Shown here: one piece after another, positions 8,497-17,072 of the stretch | How positions within the stretch are numbered: position 1 is the stretch's first letter | Layout: every line of letters begins with the position of its first letter | NCBI GenBank assembly: GCA_964411875.1 | Contig: CAYPMT010000007.1 | Coordinates: 1-37,109 of the forward strand | Source: Aliikangiella sp964411875 | GTDB taxonomy: Bacteria > Pseudomonadota > Gammaproteobacteria > Enterobacterales > Kangiellaceae | Reading direction: 5' to 3' | DNA length: 37,109 nucleotides | The notes under the pieces: generated by a model | What the model was told of the DNA's origin: nothing | Seen by the model: the letters and a program-made list of their open reading frames with translations, nothing else | Databases searched by the model: none | Position numbers and translations under genes: made by a program

Positions 8497-9519
8497 CTAG
8501 GACTGATTATTAATTCCAGCATTATTACCTTCTAATGCTCGTTCAGCTCGATAACTTGAGCGTACAAAAGGCCCCGAAACAACTTCTTTAAAACCCATTT
8601 CCAAACCCCATTCACGATACTGATTAAACTCAGCAGGGGAAACATAGCGCTGGACCGGCAAATGATTCGGTGTTGGACGTAAATATTGACCGAAGGTAAC
8701 AATATCTAAATTAATATTGCGAAGGTCCTGCATGGTTTGTTTAATTTCTTCAGCCGTTTCACCAAGACCAACCATTAAACTAGTTTTAGTTAAAATATCT
8801 GGTCGATACTTTTTTGAGTGCTCTAATAGGCGCATCGTTGTTTCATAACTAGCTCGTGGGTCTCGGACAGGATGAGTTAAACGTTTTACCGTTTCTAAAT
8901 TTTGTGCAAAAACTTTTATACCAGAGTCTAAAACTTTTTCTAAATGTGTTAGATTGCCACCAAAGTCAGGCGTTAAAGTTTCAACATTAATTTCGGGATT
9001 CGCTTTAATAATTGCTTTAACACAATCAGCATAATGTTGTGCGCCACCATCATTGAGATCATCACGATCAACGGAAGTCAGTACAATATATTTTAATCCG
9101 GTTGCATTAACCGACTCAGCAGCATTTTTCGGTTCATCTTTGTCAAGCCAGCCATTTGGATTACCCGTATCTACAGCACAAAAGCGACAAGCTCTTGTAC
9201 AAACAGACCCCATTAACATAATCGTTGCTGTGCCAGCACTCCAACACTCGCCTATATTAGGACACATGGATTCTTCACAAACCGTTGCTAAGCGATTTTT
9301 TCGAACATTAGTTTTCATCGCTTGATAATTTCCACCAGTGGGTAACTGAACCTTCAACCAAGTTGGTTTTCGTCCCATAGGTTCTGGCTCAAACTGATTA
9401 CTTTTTTTAACACCATTTTTAATTGCCGAAAAACCCTGTTGAGTTTCAAACTTAATGCCACTCTTGATGGGTTTTGGATCGGTATTAACCTGGATTGGAA
9501 TTTGCTTTTCTTTTGACAT
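8497..9519 (-). CDS. lipA: Lipoyl synthase
   Basis: LipA inserts two sulfurs into protein-bound octanoyl groups to make lipoyl cofactors for the pyruvate, 2-oxoglutarate and glycine-cleavage complexes. The 340-residue protein has both iron-sulfur cluster motifs. C81, C86 and C92 bind the auxiliary cluster, and C107, C111 and C114 (CxxxCxxC) bind the radical SAM cluster. The RSSYRAE near the C-terminus supplies the conserved serine ligand. It is slightly longer than the E. coli enzyme because of an N-terminal extension. It follows lipB by 25 bases on the same strand and is the last gene of the dacA-ybeD-lipB-lipA group. Confidence 0.97.
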   Translation of the reverse strand: MSKEKQIPIQVNTDPKPIKSGIKFETQQGFSAIKNGVKKSNQFEPEPMGRKPTWLKVQLPTGGNYQAMKTNVRKNRLATVCEESMCPNIGECWSAGTATIMLMGSVCTRACRFCAVDTGNPNGWLDKDEPKNAAESVNATGLKYIVLTSVDRDDLNDGGAQHYADCVKAIIKANPEINVETLTPDFGGNLTHLEKVLDSGIKVFAQNLETVKRLTHPVRDPRASYETTMRLLEHSKKYRPDILTKTSLMVGLGETAEEIKQTMQDLRNINLDIVTFGQYLRPTPNHLPVQRYVSPAEFNQYREWGLEMGFKEVVSGPFVRSSYRAERALEGNNAGINNQS

Positions 9520-9544
9520 GTCTTTAATAATTAAAAAATTAGGG

Positions 9545-10207
9545 TTAACTCACTCTAAAATCTTCATTTAAAACCGTTTTAGTTTCATAATCTAATTGTA
9601 GCATTAAATGGTGAATTAAACCTTGACTGACTATAGTTAGCTCACTAGGACCACCCAACTCACTAGTTTGGGTTACCTTTAGACCAGAATAACCGCAAGG
9701 ATTAATCCTTTCAAAGGGCTCTTTATCCATTAAAACGTTTAGGGCTAATCCATGAAATGAGGCGCCTCGACGAATTCTTAAACCCAAAGAACAAATTTTT
9801 TCTTGATTAACATAAACACCTGGCGCATTTTCTTTAATAGTCGCTTGAATATCATAGCCTTTGAGCAGTTTAATAACAGCCTTTTCAATGGCACAAACTA
9901 ACTGACGAACACCGAGTTTTTTCCTTTTTATATCAATCAAACAATAGGCAACTTGCTGGCCAGGCCCATGATAAGTCACTTGACCTCCGCGATCGACATC
10001 AATAACAGGAATATTGCCAGGCGCTAAAAGGTGCTCGGCTTTACCGGCTTGTCCCTGAGTAAAAACGGGCTCATGCTCGACTAACCAAATTTCATCTGAT
10101 GTATTTTTATCTCTTTGATTAGTGAAAGCTTGCATTGACTGCCAAACTGGCAGATAAGGCTGTCGACCTAGTTGTCGTACATTAACATGAGTAATTAACT
10201 GATCCAT
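9545..10207 (-). CDS. lipB: Octanoyl-ACP:protein octanoyltransferase
   Basis: LipB transfers octanoate from acyl carrier protein to the lipoyl domains that LipA then sulfurates. The 220-residue protein has the RGGQVTYHGPGQ signature at residues 73-84, the catalytic lysine K137 in the EKICSLG segment and the acyl-thioester cysteine C171 in NPCGYSGL, which correspond to the Lys/Cys pair of the E. coli enzyme. Length and gene order (ybeD-lipB-lipA) match other gammaproteobacteria. The start at 10207 gives a normal N-terminus. Confidence 0.96.
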   Translation of the reverse strand: MDQLITHVNVRQLGRQPYLPVWQSMQAFTNQRDKNTSDEIWLVEHEPVFTQGQAGKAEHLLAPGNIPVIDVDRGGQVTYHGPGQQVAYCLIDIKRKKLGVRQLVCAIEKAVIKLLKGYDIQATIKENAPGVYVNQEKICSLGLRIRRGASFHGLALNVLMDKEPFERINPCGYSGLKVTQTSELGGPSELTIVSQGLIHHLMLQLDYETKTVLNEDFRVS

Positions 10208-10249
10208 GTCATTCCTGTATGAACATCAATCATTAAGCTTAAATAATCA

Positions 10250-10627
10250 TTAAAGACAAAACTTAACATCTTCAATATCATTGACTTCTTGATAAATTTG
10301 ATCGAGCTGAGGTTTGGAAGTAGCAACAAAATTAATACTAACAGAAATATAATTACCCTTTTTACTCGGCTTTAGTTGAGGCACATAGTCACCAGGAATA
10401 TGTTTTTGAATAACGGCAACAATTTTATCTTCAACGCCTGGTTTAGCATAAGCCATCGCTTTAAATAAAAAATCACAGGGAAACTGCCATAAATCAGNNN
10501 NNNNNNNNNNNNNNNNNNNNNNNNNNNNNNNNNNNNNNNNNNNNNNNNNNNNNNNNNNNNNNNNNNNNNNNNNNNNNNNNNNNNNNNNNNNNNNNNNATC
10601 AGGTGTATTATCTGAATTTTCACTCAT
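10250..10627 (-). CDS. ybeD: YbeD family protein (DUF493), interrupted by assembly gap
   Basis: The C-terminal part is intact and matches YbeD: FPCDFLFKAMAYAKPG, then HIPGDYVPQLKPSKKGNYIS, ending VKFCL. YbeD is a small ACT-like protein of unknown function that is always found next to lipB. The first ten codons (10627 down to 10598) are followed by 100 N and then resume at the WQFP segment. Because the E. coli protein has only a few residues ahead of the matching segment, the real missing piece is probably short and the 100 N is a placeholder. The frame across the gap cannot be verified, so the start is provisional and could also lie inside the gap. Confidence 0.8.
   Translation of the reverse strand: MSENSDNTPDXXXXXXXXXXXXXXXXXXXXXXXXXXXXXXXXXXDLWQFPCDFLFKAMAYAKPGVEDKIVAVIQKHIPGDYVPQLKPSKKGNYISVSINFVATSKPQLDQIYQEVNDIEDVKFCL
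10498..10597. other. Assembly gap of 100 N
   Basis: Exactly 100 undetermined bases, the customary size for a gap of unknown length. It falls inside the 5' part of ybeD. The flanks are both parts of the same gene, which supports correct scaffolding. Confidence 0.95.
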
Positions 10628-10681
10628 AAAATAATCAACTAATTAGAGAACATTTAATTTTATCTTGAATAGGTGTTTAAG

Positions 10682-11875
10682 TTACTCAAATAATGAACTA
10701 AACCACTGTGCTACTGAATCATATAAACGACCAAAAAAGCCAGCCTCTTTAACTGCTTTTAAAGTAACTAAAGGATGCTCAGCGATATCTTTACCTGCTA
10801 ATGAAAAGTAAATTTTACCAGCTACTTGTCCTTGCTTAATGGGAGCACTAAGATCTTTTTGAATCATAAAGCGAGCTTTTAATTCTTTTGACTTACCGCG
10901 AGGAATAGTCACATAAATAGCTTTATTAACACCTAGCTCAACTTGGTCTTCTTCACCCATCCAAATTTTAGATTGATGCAATAACTTACCTGTTTCTATT
11001 GGTTTAACTGTCTCAAAAAATCGAAAACCATAGGACAAAATCCTTTTACTCTCTACTTTACGCATTTTTTTACTATCGGTTCCCATAACAACCGATACTA
11101 AACGCATACCATCTTTAACGGCAGAAGAGACTAAACAATAACCCGCCTCTTCGGTATGACCCGTTTTTATACCATCAACCATTAAGCTCGTATCAGATAA
11201 AAGCGGATGACGATTATAAGTTGGAATATTATTGTAGGTATATTTTTTCTGTTGATACAACTGATACTCTTCAGGGTAATCACGAATTAGAGCAATACCT
11301 AGCAGAGCCATATCATACGCTGTAGTTTTATGTTGTTGGGCTGACAAACCATGGGAATTTTCAAATTGTGTGTTTGACATACCTAAAACTTGGGCATGAT
11401 GATTCATCAGCTCAACAAAAGCATCCTCACTACCCGCAACATGCTCTGCTAATGCAACAGCTGCATCGTTACCGGAAGAAACAATAAGACCTTTGACTAA
11501 CTCAGCCACTTTAACGGACTTGCCAACCTCTAGCCACATAAGAGAGCTTCCTTTAAATACAGGATTTTGAGCATAAGCATTGGAGCTAATAGTTACGTCA
11601 TCTTCAAGGGAGATATTGCCTGAAGCCAGCTCAGTGGAAACAACATAGCTTGTCATCATCTTAGTTAAGCTCGCAGGCGCAACTGATAGATGAGGATTAT
11701 TTTCAGCAATGATCTCACCGCTATCATAATCCATTAAAACATAGGATTTGACTGCCAAAGATGGCGCTTGCGGAATAATAGCACTCGCTGATAAATGAGT
11801 TAGGCTTAGCAGTACTAATAGTGTTAGTTTATGGTAGTTTTTTATTATAAAACGAGTAAAATAATCTTTTATCAT
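10682..11875 (-). CDS. dacA: D-alanyl-D-alanine carboxypeptidase (PBP5/6 type)
   Basis: DacA removes the terminal D-Ala from peptidoglycan stem peptides and controls how many are available for cross-linking. The 397-residue protein has a signal peptide (residues 1-32). The penicillin-binding motifs are SLTK at 69-72, SGN at 134-136 and KTG at 237-239. A PBP5 C-terminal beta domain follows, and the last 19 residues (GFFGRLYDSVAQWFSSLFE) form the amphipathic helix that anchors such enzymes to the inner membrane. It heads the dacA-ybeD-lipB-lipA unit. It is divergent from slt across 121 bases, which contain a TATAAT on the minus strand (11939-11934) that could be its -10 box. Confidence 0.96.
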   Translation of the reverse strand: MIKDYFTRFIIKNYHKLTLLVLLSLTHLSASAIIPQAPSLAVKSYVLMDYDSGEIIAENNPHLSVAPASLTKMMTSYVVSTELASGNISLEDDVTISSNAYAQNPVFKGSSLMWLEVGKSVKVAELVKGLIVSSGNDAAVALAEHVAGSEDAFVELMNHHAQVLGMSNTQFENSHGLSAQQHKTTAYDMALLGIALIRDYPEEYQLYQQKKYTYNNIPTYNRHPLLSDTSLMVDGIKTGHTEEAGYCLVSSAVKDGMRLVSVVMGTDSKKMRKVESKRILSYGFRFFETVKPIETGKLLHQSKIWMGEEDQVELGVNKAIYVTIPRGKSKELKARFMIQKDLSAPIKQGQVAGKIYFSLAGKDIAEHPLVTLKAVKEAGFFGRLYDSVAQWFSSLFE

Positions 11876-11996
11876 AGTAAATCCAGTTAAACTATACTTA
11901 CAGTCAATTAATCAGAATTCATAAATTGGCTCAATTATAACATTCTCAGTAATTAGCTGGTAGCTTATTTAAATTAATAACCTTATAGATTATTTA

Positions 11997-13994
11997 ATGA
12001 AAAAAAACTTTTTTAAAAGATTAAAAATTCTATCGATGGTTAGTTTTTTTATTATTTCAGTGAATACTAGTACCAAGTCACTTGCTACGCCTACTCAGTC
12101 GATAGATATCGATAACAGTCATCGAGTTTTGTATACTAAGGCCATTGAAGCGTTAAGAACCAGTGATAAAAAATCCTTTGAAAAAAATAAACAAGCGATT
12201 AAAAGCTATCCGCTTTATCCATATTTAATTTATTTTGAGCTAGAGAAGAATTTTTCTTTAGTATCAGACAATCAAGTCAAAAATTTCTTGGCTTATTATT
12301 CAGATATTCCAATTAGCCAAACTTTATTAACTCGATGGTTATATTGGTTAGCTAAAACAGACCAGCAACGAAGGTTTTTAGCCTTTTATGACCAACGCAA
12401 TGATAACGCATTAAGTTGCTATTATAACTCAGCTCTTATTAAAATTGGTAAACTAGATAATATTGCTCATCAAAAAATCATTAAGGATACTAAGCGGCTT
12501 TGGTTAGTGGGTCATTCTCAAAGTAAATTTTGTGATCCTTTATTTAACTGGCTAGATAACCAAAATTTAATCACTGATGAATTACGCTGGAAACGCGTTC
12601 AATTATCTATGAATAAAAATAATACTCAATTAGCTAACTATTTATCAAAACAGTTAAGTCCAACCAAAAAAGAACAGTTTGCCTTCTGGAAAAAGGTTCA
12701 TAATAACCCTAAGGTTTATTTAAAATCTAAGAGACTCAAACCAGATAACGACTTCAATAGAAAAGTTATCATCCATGGTATTAATCGCTATTCAGGGAAG
12801 TCAACTGACGAAGCTTACCAACATTGGGAAAAAATAAATCATCAATATTCTTTTAGCCAAGAGGAAAAATTTTCACTAGCCCGCGATTTAGCCCTAAAGC
12901 TTGCTTACCAATATCATCCCAAAGCCTATCAAAAACTCTCTAATTTGCCTATTGAGGCTCACAATAAACAAGTAACTATTTGGCGGATACGTACGTCAAT
13001 TCGTGCACAAAATTGGCACGATGTATTAAGTTCTATTCAAGCATTACCAGACGATGAAAAGCAAAGCAATGCTTGGCAATATTGGTTAGCTCGTTCACTG
13101 GAAAAAACAAAACAAAAAGAACAAGCCAATAAAATTTACAAGCAACTAGCACAAAAACGTAGCTATTATGGCTTTATTTCAGCTGATGCATTAGAGCTGG
13201 CTTACCAAGTTAATCATATGCCTCTAACAAAGAATCAAAAAGCTTATGATGATATTGTTAACTATCCTTCTATTATTCGAGCAAAAGAACTGAATTATCA
13301 CAAGCATTATATCCATGCAAAACGTGAGTGGTATCACGCTGTAAAAATAATGGATAGCCAACAACAAAAATCTGCCGCTCAATTTGCACATGATTTAGGT
13401 TGGCATGCACAAGCCATAGAAACTATTGCTAAGTCAAAATATTTAGATGACCTTGGTATTCGTTTTCCAACCCCTTTTGAAACACCTATAGCATGGTTTT
13501 CAAAATCAAATAATATTGAATCTAGCTGGGTCTATAGTATTATGCGCCGAGAAAGCGCTTTTAATACTTATGCGGAATCTCGATCAGGTGCAAAAGGATT
13601 AATGCAATTAATGCCTGCAACAGCAAAATATATTGGTAAGAAAATGAATTTTTCATCATCAAACTATACCGATTTATATAATCCTAAAAAAAATATTCGG
13701 CTAGGAACTGCTTATTTAAACTATTTAAAAAAACGTTTTAAAGGTAATCAGCTGCTTGCAACTGCTGCTTACAATGCAGGCCCGAACCGTGTCGCTAAGT
13801 GGCGCCCCCTACTTGATGAATTACCAACTGATGCATGGATTGACACTATTCCTTATAAGGAAACTCGCAATTATGTAAAAGCTGTTTTAGCTTACCAAGT
13901 TGTTTTTGAGTGGAAGTTTGGTAATACAAATGCGCGTATTAAAGATCAGTTTATAGTGTTAAATAAACAAGAAGAATTAACTGAAGAAGGCTAA
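11997..13994 (+). CDS. slt: Soluble lytic murein transglycosylase
   Basis: Slt cleaves glycan strands between MurNAc and GlcNAc, forming 1,6-anhydro ends. The 665-residue protein is the length of E. coli Slt70. A signal peptide occupies about residues 1-30. A long alpha-helical region follows, of the superhelical doughnut type seen in Slt70. A C-terminal lysozyme-like domain has the catalytic glutamate near position 519 in MRRESAF, followed by SGAKGLMQLMPATA and AAYNAGPNRV. It is the only plus-strand gene between leuS and lipA, splitting rlpA from dacA, which are usually adjacent. The ribosome binding site is poor, but the start is fixed by the signal peptide. Confidence 0.94.
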   Translation: MKKNFFKRLKILSMVSFFIISVNTSTKSLATPTQSIDIDNSHRVLYTKAIEALRTSDKKSFEKNKQAIKSYPLYPYLIYFELEKNFSLVSDNQVKNFLAYYSDIPISQTLLTRWLYWLAKTDQQRRFLAFYDQRNDNALSCYYNSALIKIGKLDNIAHQKIIKDTKRLWLVGHSQSKFCDPLFNWLDNQNLITDELRWKRVQLSMNKNNTQLANYLSKQLSPTKKEQFAFWKKVHNNPKVYLKSKRLKPDNDFNRKVIIHGINRYSGKSTDEAYQHWEKINHQYSFSQEEKFSLARDLALKLAYQYHPKAYQKLSNLPIEAHNKQVTIWRIRTSIRAQNWHDVLSSIQALPDDEKQSNAWQYWLARSLEKTKQKEQANKIYKQLAQKRSYYGFISADALELAYQVNHMPLTKNQKAYDDIVNYPSIIRAKELNYHKHYIHAKREWYHAVKIMDSQQQKSAAQFAHDLGWHAQAIETIAKSKYLDDLGIRFPTPFETPIAWFSKSNNIESSWVYSIMRRESAFNTYAESRSGAKGLMQLMPATAKYIGKKMNFSSSNYTDLYNPKKNIRLGTAYLNYLKKRFKGNQLLATAAYNAGPNRVAKWRPLLDELPTDAWIDTIPYKETRNYVKAVLAYQVVFEWKFGNTNARIKDQFIVLNKQEELTEEG

Positions 13995-14016
13995 ATAATT
14001 TTTTTATCAAATTTAT

Positions 14017-14841
14017 TTATTCATGAATAATTGTTGGTTTACCTAGCTCTTTTATATCTAAAACCTTAACTAATTTCTCCGCTATTTCCTGGTTTGGAAC
14101 CGGCCCAATTCTAACACGATAGAGTTTTTTACCATGACGGTTCAATGTAGCAATTTTTACTGGAAGTTGAATTTCTTTATCAAGCACTTTAGCTAAATTT
14201 TGTGCCGTTTTAAAAACGGAATAAGCGCCAACTTGAACAAAACGATTGATGCCATCATTCTTTAATTCGTTTTTACCTGGATTATTTATAGTTGAATAAC
14301 TGGGAGATACTGAAATCGTCTCAACTTCAACTTTTGCGATGCCCTTTTTTGTCATTGCAAGTTTGTGTGCGGCTGCATAGGATAAGTCAATGATTCGACC
14401 TTCTACAAATGGTCCTCTATCGTTTATTTTCACAATAATTTGTTTACCATTTTCCAAATTAGTCACTTTAGCATAGACGGGCACAGGTAGTGTTTTATGT
14501 GCCGCTGTCATTTTTAGCATATCGTAAGTTTCTCCGCTAGAAGTTCGACGACCATGAAACTTGGTGCCATACCAACTGGCAATACCTTTTTCTTTATAAC
14601 CTTTAGCTGACTCTAGAACCTTATAACGTTTCCCATTTTGCTCATAAGAAATGGGATTACCATAACGACTTTTAGGTTCATATTGTGGTACAGCCGATTT
14701 AACTTTATTCCAATCAATATAAGTTTCGTCAGGCGCTGCATCTTGAATTTCTCTGTTCGGAAGCGGACCACGCGTTTCACATGAAAATAAAATTAGCCCA
14801 GATAGAACAATAGCTACTAATTTACTTAATGAATGTTTCAT
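14017..14841 (-). CDS. rlpA: Septal-ring lytic transglycosylase lipoprotein RlpA
   Basis: The 274-residue protein has a lipoprotein signal ending at C21, a double-psi beta-barrel domain at about 86-165 and a C-terminal SPOR domain from about 198 to 273. The barrel carries GIASWYGTKFHGRRTSSGE and NDRGPFVEGRIIDLS, the segments containing the conserved catalytic Asp and His region of Pseudomonas aeruginosa RlpA. There the enzyme cuts denuded glycan strands (those lacking stem peptides), and SPOR domains bind such glycan at division sites. A strong AAGGGGAGG precedes the ATG. It is the last gene of the leuS-to-rlpA run and lies convergent to slt, with 22 bases between them. Confidence 0.94.
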   Translation of the reverse strand: MKHSLSKLVAIVLSGLILFSCETRGPLPNREIQDAAPDETYIDWNKVKSAVPQYEPKSRYGNPISYEQNGKRYKVLESAKGYKEKGIASWYGTKFHGRRTSSGETYDMLKMTAAHKTLPVPVYAKVTNLENGKQIIVKINDRGPFVEGRIIDLSYAAAHKLAMTKKGIAKVEVETISVSPSYSTINNPGKNELKNDGINRFVQVGAYSVFKTAQNLAKVLDKEIQLPVKIATLNRHGKKLYRVRIGPVPNQEIAEKLVKVLDIKELGKPTIIHE

Positions 14842-14857
14842 AAGCCTCCCCTTAAAA

Positions 14858-14876
14858 GCTAATACTATTTATTAGC
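14858..14876 (-). repeat. Hairpin after the mltB stop codon
   Basis: Arms 14858-14864 and 14870-14876 are perfect 7-base complements with a 5-base loop. In the transcript the hairpin begins just after the mltB stop, is followed by four U, and then by the rlpA ribosome binding site. It could be a partial terminator or an mRNA 3'-end protector setting the ratio of mltB to rlpA. The stem is AT-rich, so it is weak. Confidence 0.4.
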
Positions 14877-14877
14877 A

Positions 14878-15894
14878 TTACTTTTGACTATTCAGTTCCA
14901 TTTGTTTTTGTATTAATTGGCTCAACTGTAACACAGCTAAAGCATAGAGTTTACTATGATTATAACGAGTAATAACATAAAAATTATCACCAACTAACCA
15001 ATTCTCAGACTTTTCATTAGGCATTTCAAAGCTGAATATACCTGCTAAGTTAGACTTATCTTTTATATCACTAATATCTATGTCTAACGATTTTATTTTA
15101 TCCAGCGTATGCTTCAATTTTAACTTGTCCTGTATAAGTGATTTTTGTGGCCTGTTAAGTTCAATTATCTTTCCAATAAAGCCATCTTTTTTCCAGTGAT
15201 GTTGCTTAAAATAATTCGCAACACTACCAATCATATCAACAGGATCAGAAAACAAATTAATTTTACCATCCTGATTAAAGTCGACGGCATAATGTCGATA
15301 ACTACTTGATATAAATTGTCCCATTCCCATAGCGCCAGCATAGGAGCCTTTTATCGATTCAAGCGGCCAATTTTGCTCACGTGTTAATAAAAAAAACTCA
15401 ACCAACTCCTGACGAAAAAATTTTTCTCGTTTAGGATAATGAAAACCTAGTGTATACAAAGCTTCAATGACAGGATAATCACCTTGAATCCGCCCATAAA
15501 AAGTTTCGACACCAATAATAGCAACAATTATTTCAGGGCTAACACCATAAACAGATTTTGCTTTTTTTAGTGTCTCATAATGTTTTTTAAAAAACTCAAC
15601 TCCTTCTAATATACGTTTATTTTGAATAAAAATTTTACGATAACGATACCATGGCATTGATTCTGCGGGCTTACTAATTTTTTTAATAATATCCTGCCTA
15701 ACATTAAGGTTTTTTAATTGGTTAATAACTTCTTTTTCATCAAATTGATGCTTCTTACTTATGTCTAAAGCAAATTTTTGTATTTGTAGTTCAATATTTT
15801 CTACTTGACTGTCTTCTAACTGCGTCGCAGTTGAAAATTGACTTATCATTAAATTAATAATAAAAGCTATTAATGAGATTTTGATTATTTTCAT
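14878..15894 (-). CDS. mltB: Lytic murein transglycosylase B, soluble form
   Basis: The 338-residue protein matches the MltB/SltB family. The catalytic glutamate is E130 in IIGVETFYG, followed by GSYAGAMGMGQFISSSYRHYAVDF and an EF-hand-like DFNQDGKINLFS loop seen in this family. E. coli MltB is a lipoprotein, but here the N-terminal signal (about residues 1-23) has no cysteine, so the enzyme should be free in the periplasm, like Pseudomonas SltB1. The position between rodA and rlpA is also that of sltB1 in Pseudomonas. The name sltB would be equally fair. Confidence 0.92.
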   Translation of the reverse strand: MKIIKISLIAFIINLMISQFSTATQLEDSQVENIELQIQKFALDISKKHQFDEKEVINQLKNLNVRQDIIKKISKPAESMPWYRYRKIFIQNKRILEGVEFFKKHYETLKKAKSVYGVSPEIIVAIIGVETFYGRIQGDYPVIEALYTLGFHYPKREKFFRQELVEFFLLTREQNWPLESIKGSYAGAMGMGQFISSSYRHYAVDFNQDGKINLFSDPVDMIGSVANYFKQHHWKKDGFIGKIIELNRPQKSLIQDKLKLKHTLDKIKSLDIDISDIKDKSNLAGIFSFEMPNEKSENWLVGDNFYVITRYNHSKLYALAVLQLSQLIQKQMELNSQK

Positions 15895-15941
15895 AAAAAC
15901 GCTCTGTTGATTAATAAAGTTTATTGTTAGTTTTACTGCTT

Positions 15942-17072
15942 TTACTTTCCTGGCAATAACTTTTTATGGGTTTGAGTACCCATTAATATACCAAAACCAG
16001 CCATTAAGGTAACCATTGATGTCCCACCATAACTGACTAATGGTAAAGGCAAACCTACCACAGGGAGAATACCAGTAACCATACCTATATTAACAAAAAC
16101 ATAAACAAAAAAGGTTAACGTAATGGCTCCAGATAGTAATCTTGTGTAGGTATCCTGCGCTTGAATGGTTATTATAAAACCTCGACTAATAATCCATATG
16201 TAAAGTGCAATCAAAATCAAAATGCCATAAAAACCAAATTCTTCACCAAGCACCGCAAAGATAAAATCAGTTTCCCTTTCAGGTAAAAACTCTAATTGTG
16301 ATTGTGTTCCATCTCTCCAGCCCTTACCGTTAATACCACCAGAACCAATAGCAATTTGTGATTGAATAATATGATAGCCACTACCTAAAGGATCTTTTTC
16401 TGGATCAAGAAAAGTTAAAACCCGTTGTTTTTGATAATCTTTCATTAAAAAGATCCAATGTATTGGCGCATAAGTTGCTATTACAGCAGAAAAACTACCA
16501 ATAATCTTCCAGCTCATTCCAGCTAAAAACATGACAAAAATTCCAGAAGCAGCAATTAATAATGAAGTACCTAAATCAGGCTGAATAATAATTAAAAACG
16601 TCGGCAATAATACTAAAGAGCCAGCAACTAATAATTCTTTTAATTTAGGTGGTAAAGAGCGTTCAGAAAAATACCAAGCTAACATCATAGGTACGGCTAA
16701 CTTCATAATTTCAGATGGCTGAAAACGCAGTATTGCAATATCTAACCAGCGCTGTGCACCTTTACCTTTGTCACCTAGAATAATTACTGCAATTAATAAT
16801 AAAATACCAAGGCCATAAATAAAAGGTGTCCATTTTTGATAAGTTCTAGGAGGAATCCATGCCATAAAAATCATAACAGAAAAACCAATCACTAAACGAA
16901 TAATTTGTTTATTAAGTTGAGCCTGACTCTCACCAGAGGCGCTAAATAACACGACTAATCCAAATACCATTAATAGTAATAATCCAGAGATTAGTGGTAA
17001 ATCTAAATGCAATCGCTGAGATAAACTTCTGTGATGACGGTTTGAATTATTTTTATCAACTAATACCATCAT
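15942..17072 (-). CDS. rodA: Peptidoglycan glycosyltransferase RodA
   Basis: RodA is the SEDS-family enzyme that polymerises glycan strands in the rod-shape elongation complex, working with PBP2. The 376-residue protein has about ten hydrophobic segments, starting near residue 27. It shows SEDS hallmarks: RWLDIAILRFQPSEIMKLA, the PDLGTSLL segment and, near the C-terminus, GLPLPLVSYGGTSM. Its ATG overlaps the mrdA stop codon in an ATGA arrangement (17069-17072), so the two are probably translationally coupled. A second ATG follows immediately, so the start may be one codon later. GGAGA precedes it at good distance. Confidence 0.96.
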   Translation of the reverse strand: MMVLVDKNNSNRHHRSLSQRLHLDLPLISGLLLLMVFGLVVLFSASGESQAQLNKQIIRLVIGFSVMIFMAWIPPRTYQKWTPFIYGLGILLLIAVIILGDKGKGAQRWLDIAILRFQPSEIMKLAVPMMLAWYFSERSLPPKLKELLVAGSLVLLPTFLIIIQPDLGTSLLIAASGIFVMFLAGMSWKIIGSFSAVIATYAPIHWIFLMKDYQKQRVLTFLDPEKDPLGSGYHIIQSQIAIGSGGINGKGWRDGTQSQLEFLPERETDFIFAVLGEEFGFYGILILIALYIWIISRGFIITIQAQDTYTRLLSGAITLTFFVYVFVNIGMVTGILPVVGLPLPLVSYGGTSMVTLMAGFGILMGTQTHKKLLPGK

